Shown: positions 28,560 to 37,638 of the stretch, one piece after another
How positions within the stretch are numbered: the first letter of the stretch is position 1
Layout of the letters: every line of letters begins with the position of its first letter
Assembly: GCA_021775915.1 (NCBI GenBank)
Contig: JAJFGW010000039.1
Coordinates: 43,305-107,304, forward strand
Length of the DNA: 64,000 nucleotides
Origin: Alphaproteobacteria bacterium
Lineage (GTDB): Bacteria; Pseudomonadota; Alphaproteobacteria; Micavibrionales; Micavibrionaceae
Direction: 5' to 3'
Position numbers and translations under genes: made by a program
The notes under the pieces: model-generated
The model's input: only the letters and a program-made list of their open reading frames with translations
Told to the model about the DNA's origin: nothing
Database searches by the model: none

Positions 28560-29570
28560 CTACCGGCAGTCCAGCGCATCCATTTCTTTGTCAGCACGGG
28601 CCAATATAGGCACGGCGCCTTTCGGATACTCTTTTTGCAACTGCGCATAAGCTAAACAGGCATCCTCTTTCTTGCCCAGACCGGCCAGCGCCATGCCCAG
28701 TTTCAGCAAATTATCAGGCCCCTTCGGCCCATCGGGATATTGCTGGTAGGCTTCGGCAAAGACCCGCGCGGCGCGCTCAAAATCATTGCGAACATAAAAA
28801 GTTTCTCCGAGCCAGTATTTAGCATTCGGCGCTAGATCGTGCCCCGGATAACGATCGAGAAAAGCCTGAAACGCATCACCGGACGCACTATAGTTCCGGT
28901 CGCGCAAAAGAGAAAAAGCCCGCTCGTAAGAATCCGTAGGATCACCAGCCAACACCGCTGAAGGTAACTCTGTTGAACTTTCGTTTGCCTCTGCCGTCTC
29001 CACAGGATAAGACAACGTGCCCAAACGCCCCGTGGTCGGTGCAGTGTCAGAAGAAGATTTGCGGGGTTCACCAAGGCCGATAATTCTAGTTTCAAAACCC
29101 GGCACGGCAGGAGACGTCGCCCCTGCGCCCTCAACCGTCTTCGCCTGAAGACCGGATGGTACATCTGCGCTGCCCGGAGAAGGGTAAGAAGAACGCCGCC
29201 CATCGCTCAGCCTCATTTCCAGTTCGGCAATACGCATCTCCATATCGGCGATCGTTTTTTCCACTGTGTCCTGAAGCTGTCTTGTCTGGAAATGCTGTTG
29301 CTCGATTTTACCGGTCAAGCTCCGCAGCTCCATTTCAATTTCCTGCAAACGAAGCTCTGTTCCCGCTGCGCTCGTGTTATCACCGGCAGAAACAACACCC
29401 GCAGGCGGCATCTCACCACGAAACACGGCACGGCTTAATGTCTGAATTTCATTTTCAATACGGCTTAAACGGGAGTTTGTGTCTTGCGCCTGCGCAGGAA
29501 GAGAGAGGACCAGTGTTGTAAAAACAAGGCTAATAGCAATAAGTAGTGCGTATTTAAACCTGTCCATCAT
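28560..29570 (-). CDS. cpoB: Tol-Pal system coordinator CpoB (YbgF)
   Basis: A 336-residue periplasmic protein that links Tol-Pal to septal peptidoglycan synthesis. It has a signal peptide (cleavage near LPAQA-QDT), an N-terminal coiled coil (about 30-55 and 75-125), a Ser/Pro/Gly-rich linker and a C-terminal TPR domain from about residue 215 (SYERAFSLLRDRNYSASGDAF, then PNAKYWLGETFYVR). ATG 29570 is chosen among GTG and ATG codons in a row because it fits the signal peptide. It follows pal by 15 bases. Confidence 0.93.
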   Translation of the reverse strand: MMDRFKYALLIAISLVFTTLVLSLPAQAQDTNSRLSRIENEIQTLSRAVFRGEMPPAGVVSAGDNTSAAGTELRLQEIEMELRSLTGKIEQQHFQTRQLQDTVEKTIADMEMRIAELEMRLSDGRRSSYPSPGSADVPSGLQAKTVEGAGATSPAVPGFETRIIGLGEPRKSSSDTAPTTGRLGTLSYPVETAEANESSTELPSAVLAGDPTDSYERAFSLLRDRNYSASGDAFQAFLDRYPGHDLAPNAKYWLGETFYVRNDFERAARVFAEAYQQYPDGPKGPDNLLKLGMALAGLGKKEDACLAYAQLQKEYPKGAVPILARADKEMDALDCR

Positions 29571-29585
29571 CACCAGCGCCACCCG

Positions 29586-30116
29586 TTAATCTACAAGCGT
29601 TACGCCGCGGCGGTTTTGAGACCATGCCGCCGGGTTTGACCCCAGAACAGCCGGACGCTCTTTACCGAAGCTAAGCGTACCGACCCGCATAGGGTCAATG
29701 CCCAGCGCGACCAGATAACTTTTCACAGCATTGGCGCGGCGTTCGCCCAGCGCCAAGTTGTATTCACGCGTGCCGCGTTCATCACAATGTCCCTCAACCG
29801 TCAGGGTAACAGCCGGGTAGCGTCTCATCCATTCAGCCTGAAGTTCCAGCGTGCCTTGCGCTTCCGGTGTTAAGTCATAGCGGTCATAACCGAAGAAGAC
29901 GCGGTCGCCAACATTCACAACCAGATCTTGCTGACTGCCGGGCGCAGGCCCATCAAGAAGAGAGCGGTCATAAACTTCCGTGCCGCCAAGCGGCCCGGCT
30001 GTAATATCCTGACGTTCCTCCACGCGAATATCACCAACATCCGTACCATCTTTCGTTGAAGAACAAGCTGCCACTGAAACCAGCAAAGCCATCATCATAA
30101 AGCTGCGGAAGACCAT
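29586..30116 (-). CDS. pal: Peptidoglycan-associated lipoprotein Pal
   Basis: A 176-residue outer-membrane lipoprotein with lipobox VSVAAC (Cys about residue 18) and an OmpA-like peptidoglycan-binding domain: VFFGYDRYDLTPEAQ, LTVEGHCDERGTREYNLALGERRA (two adjoining blocks) and SFGKERPAVLG. AGGAG lies 9 bases before the ATG. It binds peptidoglycan and TolB during division. tolQRAB, usually just upstream, are not in this window; the upstream gene is a sortase-like gene instead. Confidence 0.96.
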   Translation of the reverse strand: MVFRSFMMMALLVSVAACSSTKDGTDVGDIRVEERQDITAGPLGGTEVYDRSLLDGPAPGSQQDLVVNVGDRVFFGYDRYDLTPEAQGTLELQAEWMRRYPAVTLTVEGHCDERGTREYNLALGERRANAVKSYLVALGIDPMRVGTLSFGKERPAVLGSNPAAWSQNRRGVTLVD

Positions 30117-30246
30117 CTATCTTAACTCCTGTTTTTATTTCCATTACCGAAGCCGAATCTCCGATGGTCTAGTATTATTCCTATCACTTACCCCATGCAA
30201 GGGGGCAGGCTTTATCCGGTAAAGTTAACCTCAACTAAAACCTCAA

Positions 30247-30768
30247 CTAAGAGGTAACAGCATCGATTAAAGGCAAGGGCCTGCTCACCGCAATAAAGCA
30301 TATCTCTTTTTCATTTTGCCAGTTTTCCGGCTCATAGCAACTTGTCAGCAACAAAACATTTTCGTTCTTTGATGTAGAAATTTTCAATTCTGATTCCTGC
30401 TGCGCTAGCAACTCATCAACAGTATAACGTGCTATTTTACCACCGCGCATGTTCAAAACCAGCTCATCCCCGGCTTGCAAATGCCGGACAAAGCCATGTG
30501 TATCATGATACGCCGTAATCATGCTAACACCCGGCTTACCGGGATAGTCCGTCCCAGCGCGCCAGACACCGCCCTTATAATCTTCCCGAAAGGATTCCTC
30601 CGCAACCACCGCAATCCCCCTTTCAAGCCGGGGGGCGATGATTTTCGCAAAAACATCCTGCCTCTGCCAGCCTGTAAATTCTCCGTCCGCTTTGCCAAAA
30701 ACCAAAGCCCCGGCAGCCAGACATAACAGCCCCAAAAATAAAAACACATGTACGCGCATAATTTGCAT
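30247..30768 (-). CDS. Sortase-like protein
   Basis: A 173-residue protein with an N-terminal signal anchor (about 6-24), then a domain that matches the pattern of class GN sortases: SMITAYHDTHGFVRHLQAGDELVL (two blocks; the usual GHRDTHF here reads AYHDTH), YTVDELLAQQ and LLLTSCYEPENWQ with the candidate catalytic Cys in TSC. The Arg expected shortly after the Cys is not evident (EKEICFIAV). If active it would be a membrane-bound transpeptidase or protease; the altered His region and missing Arg make loss of function or a new chemistry possible. It is on the same strand as pal, 130 bases upstream. Confidence 0.6.
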   Translation of the reverse strand: MQIMRVHVFLFLGLLCLAAGALVFGKADGEFTGWQRQDVFAKIIAPRLERGIAVVAEESFREDYKGGVWRAGTDYPGKPGVSMITAYHDTHGFVRHLQAGDELVLNMRGGKIARYTVDELLAQQESELKISTSKNENVLLLTSCYEPENWQNEKEICFIAVSRPLPLIDAVTS

Positions 30769-30866
30769 CCCGCTTCACGTTAATCAATATCCGTAAAAGA
30801 CAGGGAGAGTGTGTCAACAAAACGGCAAAAACAAGATGTTTTTAGGTTATGAGCCATTAAATTTGA

Positions 30867-30895
30867 TTGACATAATATATGTTCTGTTTTATATT
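30867..30895 (+). promoter_or_regulatory. Near-consensus sigma-70 promoter
   Basis: TTGACA (30867-30872), exactly 17 bases, TATATT (30890-30895). The predicted transcript would start near 30903, which supports ATG 30932 rather than the upstream in-frame ATGs as the start of the following gene. Confidence 0.75.
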
Positions 30896-30931
30896 CATGC
30901 GCATGGGATTTTTATACAAAAGACAAAACTT

Positions 30932-32017
30932 ATGAATTATAGCTCTCTGGCAGACATAGATATGACGCAAGCGGACATCGACGCGGACGCGGCGACGATA
31001 TTACGCAGTGCCACAGAAACCGTGGCTGCCATTCTGGGCCGCCGGGAAAAACTGGATCGTGAGGGACAACAAAACGACCCTCTTGTTGTCCTCGCCGGTG
31101 AATCCCATTCCATGCCCGCGCACCATCTTCACCATATGCTGGTTTTAGACGGGCTAACGAAAAGCGGAGAAGAAATAGTTTTTGGCTGTGAACAACCACA
31201 TAATCTGCTCAGCGATACATTTTTTAATATAACAAAATTGCGCCCGGCCCCCGCAATAGAGACTTTTCTAAAAGAGAGCGATCAAGATGGAAAACTAACC
31301 CTGCAATGCTGGAGCAGTTTTTATAAATCAGGCTTTACCGACCACACCCAGAACACCCTGTTCCGTTATTTACGGCGCAACGACCAGATTAAAGTCTGCT
31401 TTACAGACGCGGCAAGACAAGGCCACTATCTTGACTCTGATGACCAATCAACAGCAGATTCTATGAAAGAATGCTTATCAAACGATAGGCATCTCTCATC
31501 GCCTGATGGTACACAGGCGCGTAATCACCACATAACCCCCGCAATAACAGACTTTGCCCTAAAACATAATGCCCGCATCGCGATACAGCAATGTGGTGAC
31601 GATCATGTTATTGGAAACGAGCACCGCAACCATAAAGCAAAAAACAGTATAGCCGCCTATTTAAAAAGACAAAATACGCCTATTCTCGCCATGCCAATTC
31701 TTTGTAAACTCTTTAATGAAAGCTCTATACCCGCAGATCATGGACTGACCAAAGAAGAACAACTATTCCGCATAGACCTGCCGCAAAAAGAGGCGGTTTA
31801 CAACCCTCTTACAGATGAGCCCGTTCCTAATTACCCCGCCGACTTTGAATGTCACGCCGCCGAAGCCGTTTATATCAATGCGCTTCTGGAACGCACGGAG
31901 CTAAAAAACGAACGCATGAGCGTGAAAGGTTACTGGGCACAAAAACAAGCACTTCAAAACGATATGATAGAAAAATTCCAGGCATGGCACCGCGTACTCA
32001 CACCGATGGTCCTATAA
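30932..32017 (+). CDS. Cytoplasmic protein of unknown function with GESH motif
   Basis: A 361-residue soluble protein without signal peptide or membrane segment. Near residue 55 it has LVVLAGESHSMPAHHLHHML, which recalls the Glu/His motif opening EreA-, ChaN- and TIKI-type domains (GExH), but no further family pattern is certain. Later motifs include FGCEQPHN, CFTDAARQGH and QQCGDDHV, rich in Cys, His and Asp. The frame starts farther upstream, but the promoter at 30867-30895 places the start at 30932. It overlaps the convergent SirB1-like gene by 20 bases. Function is unknown; a metal-binding hydrolase fold is only a guess. Confidence 0.7.
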   Translation: MNYSSLADIDMTQADIDADAATILRSATETVAAILGRREKLDREGQQNDPLVVLAGESHSMPAHHLHHMLVLDGLTKSGEEIVFGCEQPHNLLSDTFFNITKLRPAPAIETFLKESDQDGKLTLQCWSSFYKSGFTDHTQNTLFRYLRRNDQIKVCFTDAARQGHYLDSDDQSTADSMKECLSNDRHLSSPDGTQARNHHITPAITDFALKHNARIAIQQCGDDHVIGNEHRNHKAKNSIAAYLKRQNTPILAMPILCKLFNESSIPADHGLTKEEQLFRIDLPQKEAVYNPLTDEPVPNYPADFECHAAEAVYINALLERTELKNERMSVKGYWAQKQALQNDMIEKFQAWHRVLTPMVL

Positions 32018-32792
32018 TCTCCTGCAACAGCAGCGCCGCTTCCTGCCTGTCCCTTGCGTCCGGGGCGCGGCTGATATAATCCTCAAGCACTAACGCCGCT
32101 TTTTCCGGCTGGTTTGTACGGGCGTAAAGAACACCGGCATCGAGCAATAACCGAAATTCATCGGGCGCAATATCGCGCATGGCGTCCACGCTTTTAAGCG
32201 CCGCATCATAATCCTCATTTTCAATCTGCCGCAGCTTGATATGGTTTTGTAGCCGGAGCAAAATGTCACTGTGCGTTGCCGGTTCATAATAATCCGCCGA
32301 TAATTCAGCATGCGGCCCCATAGTTCTTTTTACCAGCCGCCGCAGATCCGGCGCCTGCAATATCCGGCACCCCTCAAAAGGATCAAAGATCAATCTCTGC
32401 CCGTCTTTGTCCAGTCGCACGGCAAAATAACCGGGAATGTCCAGCCCGTAAGCGTCCCACCCTTGCGCCATCGCTACCTCTATGTACAAGACAGACAGCG
32501 CCACCGCATTGCCCGCGCCCCGGTCAATCACCCGGATTAAATCGGCATTTTGAATATGGTCCGGGGTTTTCCTGTCTCCGGCGTAACCGTGAACATCAAC
32601 AAAAACATGCTTTAAAGCCGCAAGACGCGTTTCTAAATCATCCTCACCCCCCGCCGTCAATAACGCCTCGTGACGAGACGCGACTTCCCTGGCAATTTTT
32701 GTGAGATGGTTTTTATAACGCTCGAGCGCAATATCAGGATGAAAAATCGCCGCGAGCTGTAGAGCCGATTCACCAAGATTAAGGCTCATCAT
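31998..32792 (-). CDS. SirB1-family transglutaminase-like protein with TPR end
   Basis: A 264-residue protein of the SirB1 family (transglutaminase-like fold followed by TPR-like helices). Family patterns: a small NADLIRVIDRGAGNAVALSVLYIEVA block around residues 95-120, GLDIPGYFAVRL near 135-146, IFDPFEGC near 153-160, and C-terminal helices with AALKSVDAMRDIAPDEFRLL. The usual Gly-Ile-Pro-Ile-Ser-Leu appears as GNAVALS. Activity is unproven in the family. Its ATG overlaps the stop of the BON lipoprotein gene (ATGA), so the two are coupled. Confidence 0.82.
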   Translation of the reverse strand: MMSLNLGESALQLAAIFHPDIALERYKNHLTKIAREVASRHEALLTAGGEDDLETRLAALKHVFVDVHGYAGDRKTPDHIQNADLIRVIDRGAGNAVALSVLYIEVAMAQGWDAYGLDIPGYFAVRLDKDGQRLIFDPFEGCRILQAPDLRRLVKRTMGPHAELSADYYEPATHSDILLRLQNHIKLRQIENEDYDAALKSVDAMRDIAPDEFRLLLDAGVLYARTNQPEKAALVLEDYISRAPDARDRQEAALLLQEIIGPSV

Positions 32793-33502
32793 TGCGGCCA
32801 GAGTATGGATTCACTTTCAACCGGCGCGGATGAATAAGGGGGAGGAGAATATGCAGAAGAGCCCTCGCTTTGTACCGCGTCCTGCTGCCCCCATTCCGGC
32901 TGTCCAGATTCACGGTAAGGCTCGAGCGGCTCTCCGGCCTGCTTCACATAGCTAATAACTTGCATAACATGAGGCAAGACACGCGCTCTTTCGATCACCT
33001 TGTTCAGTTCCACCTGATTCTGCGCAACACCCATAAGATAAACCGTACCGGCAACTGTATCGATGGAGTAATTGATAGATTGTATATCGCGGTCAAAGGT
33101 CATTTCCGTTCTGAGCCGCGTCGTGATCCACTGGTCACGAACATAACCGGGAAGCCCCTCGCCATCGGCAACCCTGATCTCATTGATAACCTGGTTCACA
33201 CCTTCGACCTGCCAGGCCAACCGAATAGCTTCCACGCGATGGTCAGGATTTTGAACCACGCCTGTGACCAAAACCCGCCCCTGATTAGCGGTTAAATTAA
33301 GTTTGGCAAATGTTTCCAGATCGTATTTGAACCATTTGTCACTAATCAGCGCCTTAATTTTCACATCACTGACCGTACTTTTAATTCCTCCCTCGCGCGC
33401 CGAGGATATACCCAGAGCAGCCCCCGCTCCCGCCGCCATACCAATGGGCGAACAGGAAGGTAAAACCAGAAGAATAAGAGCTGAAAGAATAAAGCGTTTC
33501 AT
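32789..33502 (-). CDS. BON-domain outer-membrane lipoprotein (YraP/DolP-like)
   Basis: A 237-residue lipoprotein with lipobox VLPSC (Cys about residue 17) and two BON domains: one with NLTANQGRVLVTGVVQNPDHR (about 67-88) and one with IDTVAGTVYLMGVAQNQVEL (about 145-165). A Ser/Pro/Tyr-rich tail follows. DolP supports outer-membrane integrity in enterobacteria. Together with yraN, rsmI and an LpoA-like gene it recreates the rsmI-lpoA-yraN-dolP neighbourhood of E. coli. Confidence 0.9.
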   Translation of the reverse strand: MKRFILSALILLVLPSCSPIGMAAGAGAALGISSAREGGIKSTVSDVKIKALISDKWFKYDLETFAKLNLTANQGRVLVTGVVQNPDHRVEAIRLAWQVEGVNQVINEIRVADGEGLPGYVRDQWITTRLRTEMTFDRDIQSINYSIDTVAGTVYLMGVAQNQVELNKVIERARVLPHVMQVISYVKQAGEPLEPYRESGQPEWGQQDAVQSEGSSAYSPPPYSSAPVESESILWPQ

Positions 33503-33538
33503 GATTGAATATCAAAAGTTTGAACAAACCAGACTCTA

Positions 33539-33901
33539 TTATGTAGAAGGACGCCAGGCATTGTCCAGATGCCGCCAGTAAAAAGGCGGCGCTATCGCCA
33601 CCAGATCAAAGCGCATATCATAACCGGAAAAAGCGCTATTCTGCGCTGCAAAATAGTTTGCCGCCCTGACAATACGATTTTGCATGTGCGATGTTACCGC
33701 CTGCAAAGCTGTGGACAACTCTTTTCGCGCCTTCACTTCCACAAAAACAAGCATCTTTCCCTTACGGGCGATCAGGTCAATCTCACCAACGGGCGTTTTG
33801 TAACGATGCTCCAAAATTTTATAGCCGCGCAGCCGTAGCCCCCACGCCGCAAAAATTTCAGCCCACAAACCCAGCTTGTATGAATTTTGTTTATTCTTCA
33901 T
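33539..33901 (-). CDS. YraN-family predicted endonuclease-like protein
   Basis: A 120-residue protein of the UPF0102/YraN family with a restriction-endonuclease-like fold: GLWAEIFAAWGLRLRGYKILEHRYKTPVGEIDLIARKG appears across residues 12-50 (given in the family's two blocks), then LVFVEVKAR with the Glu-x-Lys pair. Possible role in DNA processing; not proven. It overlaps rsmI by 11 bases. Confidence 0.9.
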   Translation of the reverse strand: MKNKQNSYKLGLWAEIFAAWGLRLRGYKILEHRYKTPVGEIDLIARKGKMLVFVEVKARKELSTALQAVTSHMQNRIVRAANYFAAQNSAFSGYDMRFDLVAIAPPFYWRHLDNAWRPST

Positions 33902-34751
33902 TTTTCTTTTTCACAGACAAAGCCAGTTCATAAAGTCTCTTTTTCGACTCTCCGGTATCCGATGCCACGCAAGCAGATGCTTCCTTCATCCCCATAGTCT
34001 CAAGAGCCTTATCCAAAAGCGCCTTTAAATCATCCTCGCTATAATCTTGCGCCGCCGCCGCGCCGACAACAATCACAATTTCACCCTTCGGACGGCCTTC
34101 CTCTTCATAAAAACGCAACAAGCTTAAAAGAGTGCCCCGCCGCGATTCCTCATAAAGCTTGGTCAGTTCACGAACAACGGCCGCCGGACGATCACCCCAA
34201 ACAGAAAGCATGTCTTGCAACGATCCGGTAAGGCGCGGCCCTGATTCAAAAGCCACCAAAGTGCCCGGCACATCCGCCCAGTCTTTCATAAGGTTTTTAC
34301 GCGCCTCACTTTTGGATGGCATAAAACCGAGAAACGAAAATTTATCACTCGGCAATCCCGAAAGCTGCAACGCTGCCAGCGGCGCATTTGCCCCCGGCAA
34401 GGTGGTCACAAAAACCCCCAGATCAAGGCAATCCCGCACCAGCTTATAACCCGGATCGGAAATCAGAGGCATTCCGGCATCACTCACCAGCGCAATAGAA
34501 CCGCCACCTGTTAATTTTTCCAAAATCTGCCCGCGCTGCTTTGAAGCGCTATGATCATTATAAGACCACATCTTTTTGTCTATGCCATAGACCTTGAGCA
34601 ATTTACCGGTAACCCGTGTGTCCTCACAAAGAATAAGGTCGGCAGACGCCAGCACGTCCATGGCGCGCAAGGTAATATCCCGCAAATTCCCGATCGGCGT
34701 CGCAACGAGATAAAGACCGGACGGTAAGCTCACTATTTCAAAATTTTTCAT
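33891..34751 (-). CDS. rsmI: 16S rRNA (cytidine1402-2'-O)-methyltransferase RsmI
   Basis: A 286-residue SAM-dependent enzyme of the tetrapyrrole-methylase fold that methylates C1402 in the ribosomal P site. LYLVATPIGNLRDITLRA near the N-terminus, CEDTRVTGKLL, the ALVSDAGMPLISDPGYKLV block near residues 84-102 and PGANAPLAALQLSGLP near 118 are all present. Length is normal. It is divergent from the LpoA-like gene and overlaps yraN. Confidence 0.96.
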   Translation of the reverse strand: MKNFEIVSLPSGLYLVATPIGNLRDITLRAMDVLASADLILCEDTRVTGKLLKVYGIDKKMWSYNDHSASKQRGQILEKLTGGGSIALVSDAGMPLISDPGYKLVRDCLDLGVFVTTLPGANAPLAALQLSGLPSDKFSFLGFMPSKSEARKNLMKDWADVPGTLVAFESGPRLTGSLQDMLSVWGDRPAAVVRELTKLYEESRRGTLLSLLRFYEEEGRPKGEIVIVVGAAAAQDYSEDDLKALLDKALETMGMKEASACVASDTGESKKRLYELALSVKKKNEE

Positions 34752-34790
34752 GTTTCCTGCATACGGCCTTCTGTGCTACCAATGCAAGCT

Positions 34791-36311
34791 ATGATAAGAA
34801 AACTTTTGGTCATTGCCACCATATTTACGTTATCCGGCTGCGCTTCAACGGGCAGCCCGTGGGATAGAACGACCTATTCCCGTCCGGCGCAAAATGCGCC
34901 CAGCCGCCTGACCAAAGAGCCGGCAGCTCCTCCCCTTACAGAACAGCAACAAGTTTACACAGCTTACGACCCGACCCTGCAAACTGTGAATAAACCTCTC
35001 AATCATGAAGGCGTTCAGGTTCAACCCCAAACGCAAACGGCACCAAATGATTTTGATGTTATGATAGGGAATAATAATTATATTCCTTCGGAAACGAACG
35101 GCTACACGGCCACACAACCCGAAGTTTTTACCCCCGCTCCGGTTTTGCCGTCAGTGCGGGTGGCCTTGCTTCTGCCGCTAAGCGGACAACATGCTGATCT
35201 GGGCCAGGCGATGTTACAAGCCTCGCAGCTTGCCCTATTTGATATGGGGTACGACTCCTTTGAGCTTATGCCACGCGACACCAGAGGCACCCCGCAGGGC
35301 GCATCTCAAGCAGCACAATCAGCCGTCACCGATGGTGCCCAGCTTATTCTCGGCCCGCTTTTTGCCAATTCTGTCCGCGCCGCCAAACCAATAGCCAATC
35401 GCTACAACATTAATATGATCTCTTTTTCCACCGACTGGTCTCAGGCCGGGGGCAACGCTTATACCATGGGGTTTTTGCCCTTTGCACAAATCCGGCGAGT
35501 CGCCGAATACGCATCCATGAACGGTCTTCTGGATATAGGCATTCTTGCGCCTAACACAGATTACGGCAACGCGGTCATTGCCGCTTATAATTCACTGGCC
35601 TACCGCACGGGTATGAACACCGCCGAAGTCGTACGCTACGCCACAGGGGAAAGCGACATTTCCGGAATTATACGCAGCTTCACAAAATATGATGAACGCA
35701 CACTGACCGTTGAAGAAATGAAGCTGCCTCTGGAAGAAAGACTGCGCCAGAATCCTAATGATTACGCCGCCAAAATCGAGCTTGGGCAAATTGAAAAAAT
35801 GGACACGTGGGGCGAACTGCCGTTTCAGGCCGTCCTGCTCCCTGTTGGTGGTGATCAGGCGCGCTCCATCGGCAACTTAATGAGCTTTTACGATCTTGGC
35901 CCCGGTGAGGTTAAAAGACTGGGAACCGGCCTTTGGGACGATAACGGCCTTGCTACGGAGCCCGCACTGGACGGCTCATGGTTTGCCGCCCCCTCGCCGG
36001 ATTTACGCCGTGATTTTGAGGGTAGATACAAAGAGCTTTATGGTGAAAAGCCGCCGCGTCTGGCTTCACTATCTTATGACGCCACCGCCCTTGCTGCTGT
36101 GCTTGCGAAAAAGAGCTATTACACAAGTGGCCGTCCGTCCTTTGAACGCGACGCTCTGATTAACCCGAACGGCTTTGCCGGCATTGATGGTATTTTCCGC
36201 TTTCGCCCTGATGGGCTAATAGAGCGCGGCCTTGCGATTCTCGAATTTCAAAACGGTACTATTCAAGTCGTAGACCCGGCCCCGGCGACATTTCAGCGCA
36301 CTAGTTATTAG
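34791..36311 (+). CDS. LpoA-like penicillin-binding protein activator (lipoprotein)
   Basis: A 506-residue lipoprotein from ATG 34791, with lipobox TLSGC (Cys about residue 17), a Pro/Gln-rich linker (about 25-100), and a periplasmic-binding-protein type I domain (about 115-500): VRVALLLPLSGQHADLGQAM, LILGPLFANSVRAAKPIA and NMISFSTDWSQAGGNAYTMG. This is the C-terminal LpoA domain; the N-terminal TPR part of enteric LpoA is absent, as is usual in alphaproteobacteria. It should help the peptidoglycan synthase PBP1a. In-frame ATGs 9 and 18 bases upstream would lengthen the signal peptide. Confidence 0.88.
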   Translation: MIRKLLVIATIFTLSGCASTGSPWDRTTYSRPAQNAPSRLTKEPAAPPLTEQQQVYTAYDPTLQTVNKPLNHEGVQVQPQTQTAPNDFDVMIGNNNYIPSETNGYTATQPEVFTPAPVLPSVRVALLLPLSGQHADLGQAMLQASQLALFDMGYDSFELMPRDTRGTPQGASQAAQSAVTDGAQLILGPLFANSVRAAKPIANRYNINMISFSTDWSQAGGNAYTMGFLPFAQIRRVAEYASMNGLLDIGILAPNTDYGNAVIAAYNSLAYRTGMNTAEVVRYATGESDISGIIRSFTKYDERTLTVEEMKLPLEERLRQNPNDYAAKIELGQIEKMDTWGELPFQAVLLPVGGDQARSIGNLMSFYDLGPGEVKRLGTGLWDDNGLATEPALDGSWFAAPSPDLRRDFEGRYKELYGEKPPRLASLSYDATALAAVLAKKSYYTSGRPSFERDALINPNGFAGIDGIFRFRPDGLIERGLAILEFQNGTIQVVDPAPATFQRTSY

Positions 36312-36318
36312 TTAGTGA

Positions 36319-37275
36319 TTAAACACTTCCCTTCGCGCGCAAATCTTCAAACTTCACAGTTTTGATGCTTTCGCCGTCCTTATGACGCAACATGGCTTCA
36401 AATATTTTCTGAGGCACATTAACATCACAGGCTTCTTCTAATCCCTTAAAGCCCGGAAATGTATTGGCCTCGCATATCGTATAACCCTTTTCAGTGAACA
36501 GAAGATCTATCCCGGCAACCTGAATATCCAGAAGCGCTGCGGTACGCACAGACATTTCAATGGCTTCAGCGTCCGGTACATATTCACTCACCGCGCCGCC
36601 GGTACTGTAATTCGCCTTAAAACCGCCGTCCCGCGCCTTGCGTTCCATTGATGCAACGACTTCACCGTCAACAACAAACAGTCGCAAATCACGGCCTCTA
36701 CTGCTTGCCACGAATTTCTGGAAGATAATCTGAATGTCGGGGTTGGTCTCCCCGATCAGCGCCATCAAATCATCAAAAGCCGAGGCATTTTCGATCAAAA
36801 ACACGCCGCTACCGTCCGACCCCAGCAATGTTTTAACCACTACGGGAAAGCCAATCGTGCGTTCAATCAAGTCAATATCAACCGGAAACTTCGCCAGCAT
36901 GGTTGACGGGGTCGGCATACCGTTTTCAGCCAAAACCTGATGGGTATGCAGTTTATCGGCCACCATTTCAATCGTTGCCGCCGTATTAAAGACGGTCACG
37001 CCGAGCCGTTCAAGCTGGCGTACGATGGACAGGGAAAAATAGCTCCTGTCTCCATGATGCAAATAAGGGAAGCAAAAATCCGGCAGGGGCACAGGGTCAC
37101 CATCAATCAAAATGGAATCCCGGTCTTCTTCCGTCACCAGCAAATCAAACTGCCCGGTCTTGAAGACCTTAAGGGTAATATCCATCTTGGCCGCTTCAGC
37201 AATAAAGCGCCTGACTTCAAAAGCCAAATTAGCCGTAGATTCAATATCTTCGCCGTATAGAATCCATACTTCCAT
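36319..37275 (-). CDS. RimK-like ATP-grasp ligase
   Basis: A 318-residue ATP-grasp enzyme. Residues about 85-300 carry the domain: MVADKLHTHQVLAENGMPTP, FPVVVKTLLGSDGSGVFL (ATP-binding Lys and Gly loop), RGRDLRLFVVDGEVVASM and the metal/ATP motif ICEANTFPGFKGLE. The family joins amino acids to acids or peptides, as RimK adds Glu to protein S6; the substrate here is unknown. ATG 37275 is chosen because AGGA precedes it by about 11 bases and the family starts with a short strand (MEVWILYG). It converges on the LpoA-like gene, 7 bases apart. Confidence 0.85.
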   Translation of the reverse strand: MEVWILYGEDIESTANLAFEVRRFIAEAAKMDITLKVFKTGQFDLLVTEEDRDSILIDGDPVPLPDFCFPYLHHGDRSYFSLSIVRQLERLGVTVFNTAATIEMVADKLHTHQVLAENGMPTPSTMLAKFPVDIDLIERTIGFPVVVKTLLGSDGSGVFLIENASAFDDLMALIGETNPDIQIIFQKFVASSRGRDLRLFVVDGEVVASMERKARDGGFKANYSTGGAVSEYVPDAEAIEMSVRTAALLDIQVAGIDLLFTEKGYTICEANTFPGFKGLEEACDVNVPQKIFEAMLRHKDGESIKTVKFEDLRAKGSV

Positions 37276-37595
37276 AAAATTCAATCCTGAAAAATTAGCG
37301 TTCCGTCTATAACGGCGCACAACTTACTAAAACTGTCTGTAAATGGCAAACTTTGCTAAATTCGGACATCATCCCAATAACAATGTCCGGGTGATCCCCG
37401 GACATCATTTCTCCCAGATATGTTTAACGTCCCTGTTCCCCTCGCCTGACATTCCGTCACTGTCTCTATGAACTTATTAATATTAGACCGAAGAACTTAT
37501 ATTAGTTGAGCCTAGTATACGTGATTCGCTCAAAAAACCAAAACAGGACTCAAAAAATAAAAAACCCTTCTTGATTACCTCCTATACGCATGCTA
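37276..37595. other. Intergenic region with repeated CGGACAT motifs
   Basis: About 320 bases without a credible gene between two divergent genes. It holds two direct copies of CGGACATCAT (37363-37372 and 37399-37408) and one inverted ATGTCCGGG (37383-37391), which pairs with CCCGGACAT (37397-37405) as a 9-bp hairpin. There is no T-run typical of a terminator on either side. The motif could be a regulator site or part of a dispersed repeat. Confidence 0.45.
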
Positions 37596-37610
37596 GAAAC
37601 AGTGCGTTTC
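37596..37610. promoter_or_regulatory. Candidate TetR operator
   Basis: Inverted repeat GAAAC-AGTGC-GTTTC, 28 bases before the start of the TetR-family gene, a usual place for an autoregulatory operator. Only 5-bp arms, so evidence is modest. Confidence 0.4.
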
Positions 37611-37638
37611 GTATTATAGCTAAGAATGAGGTGTCCGC

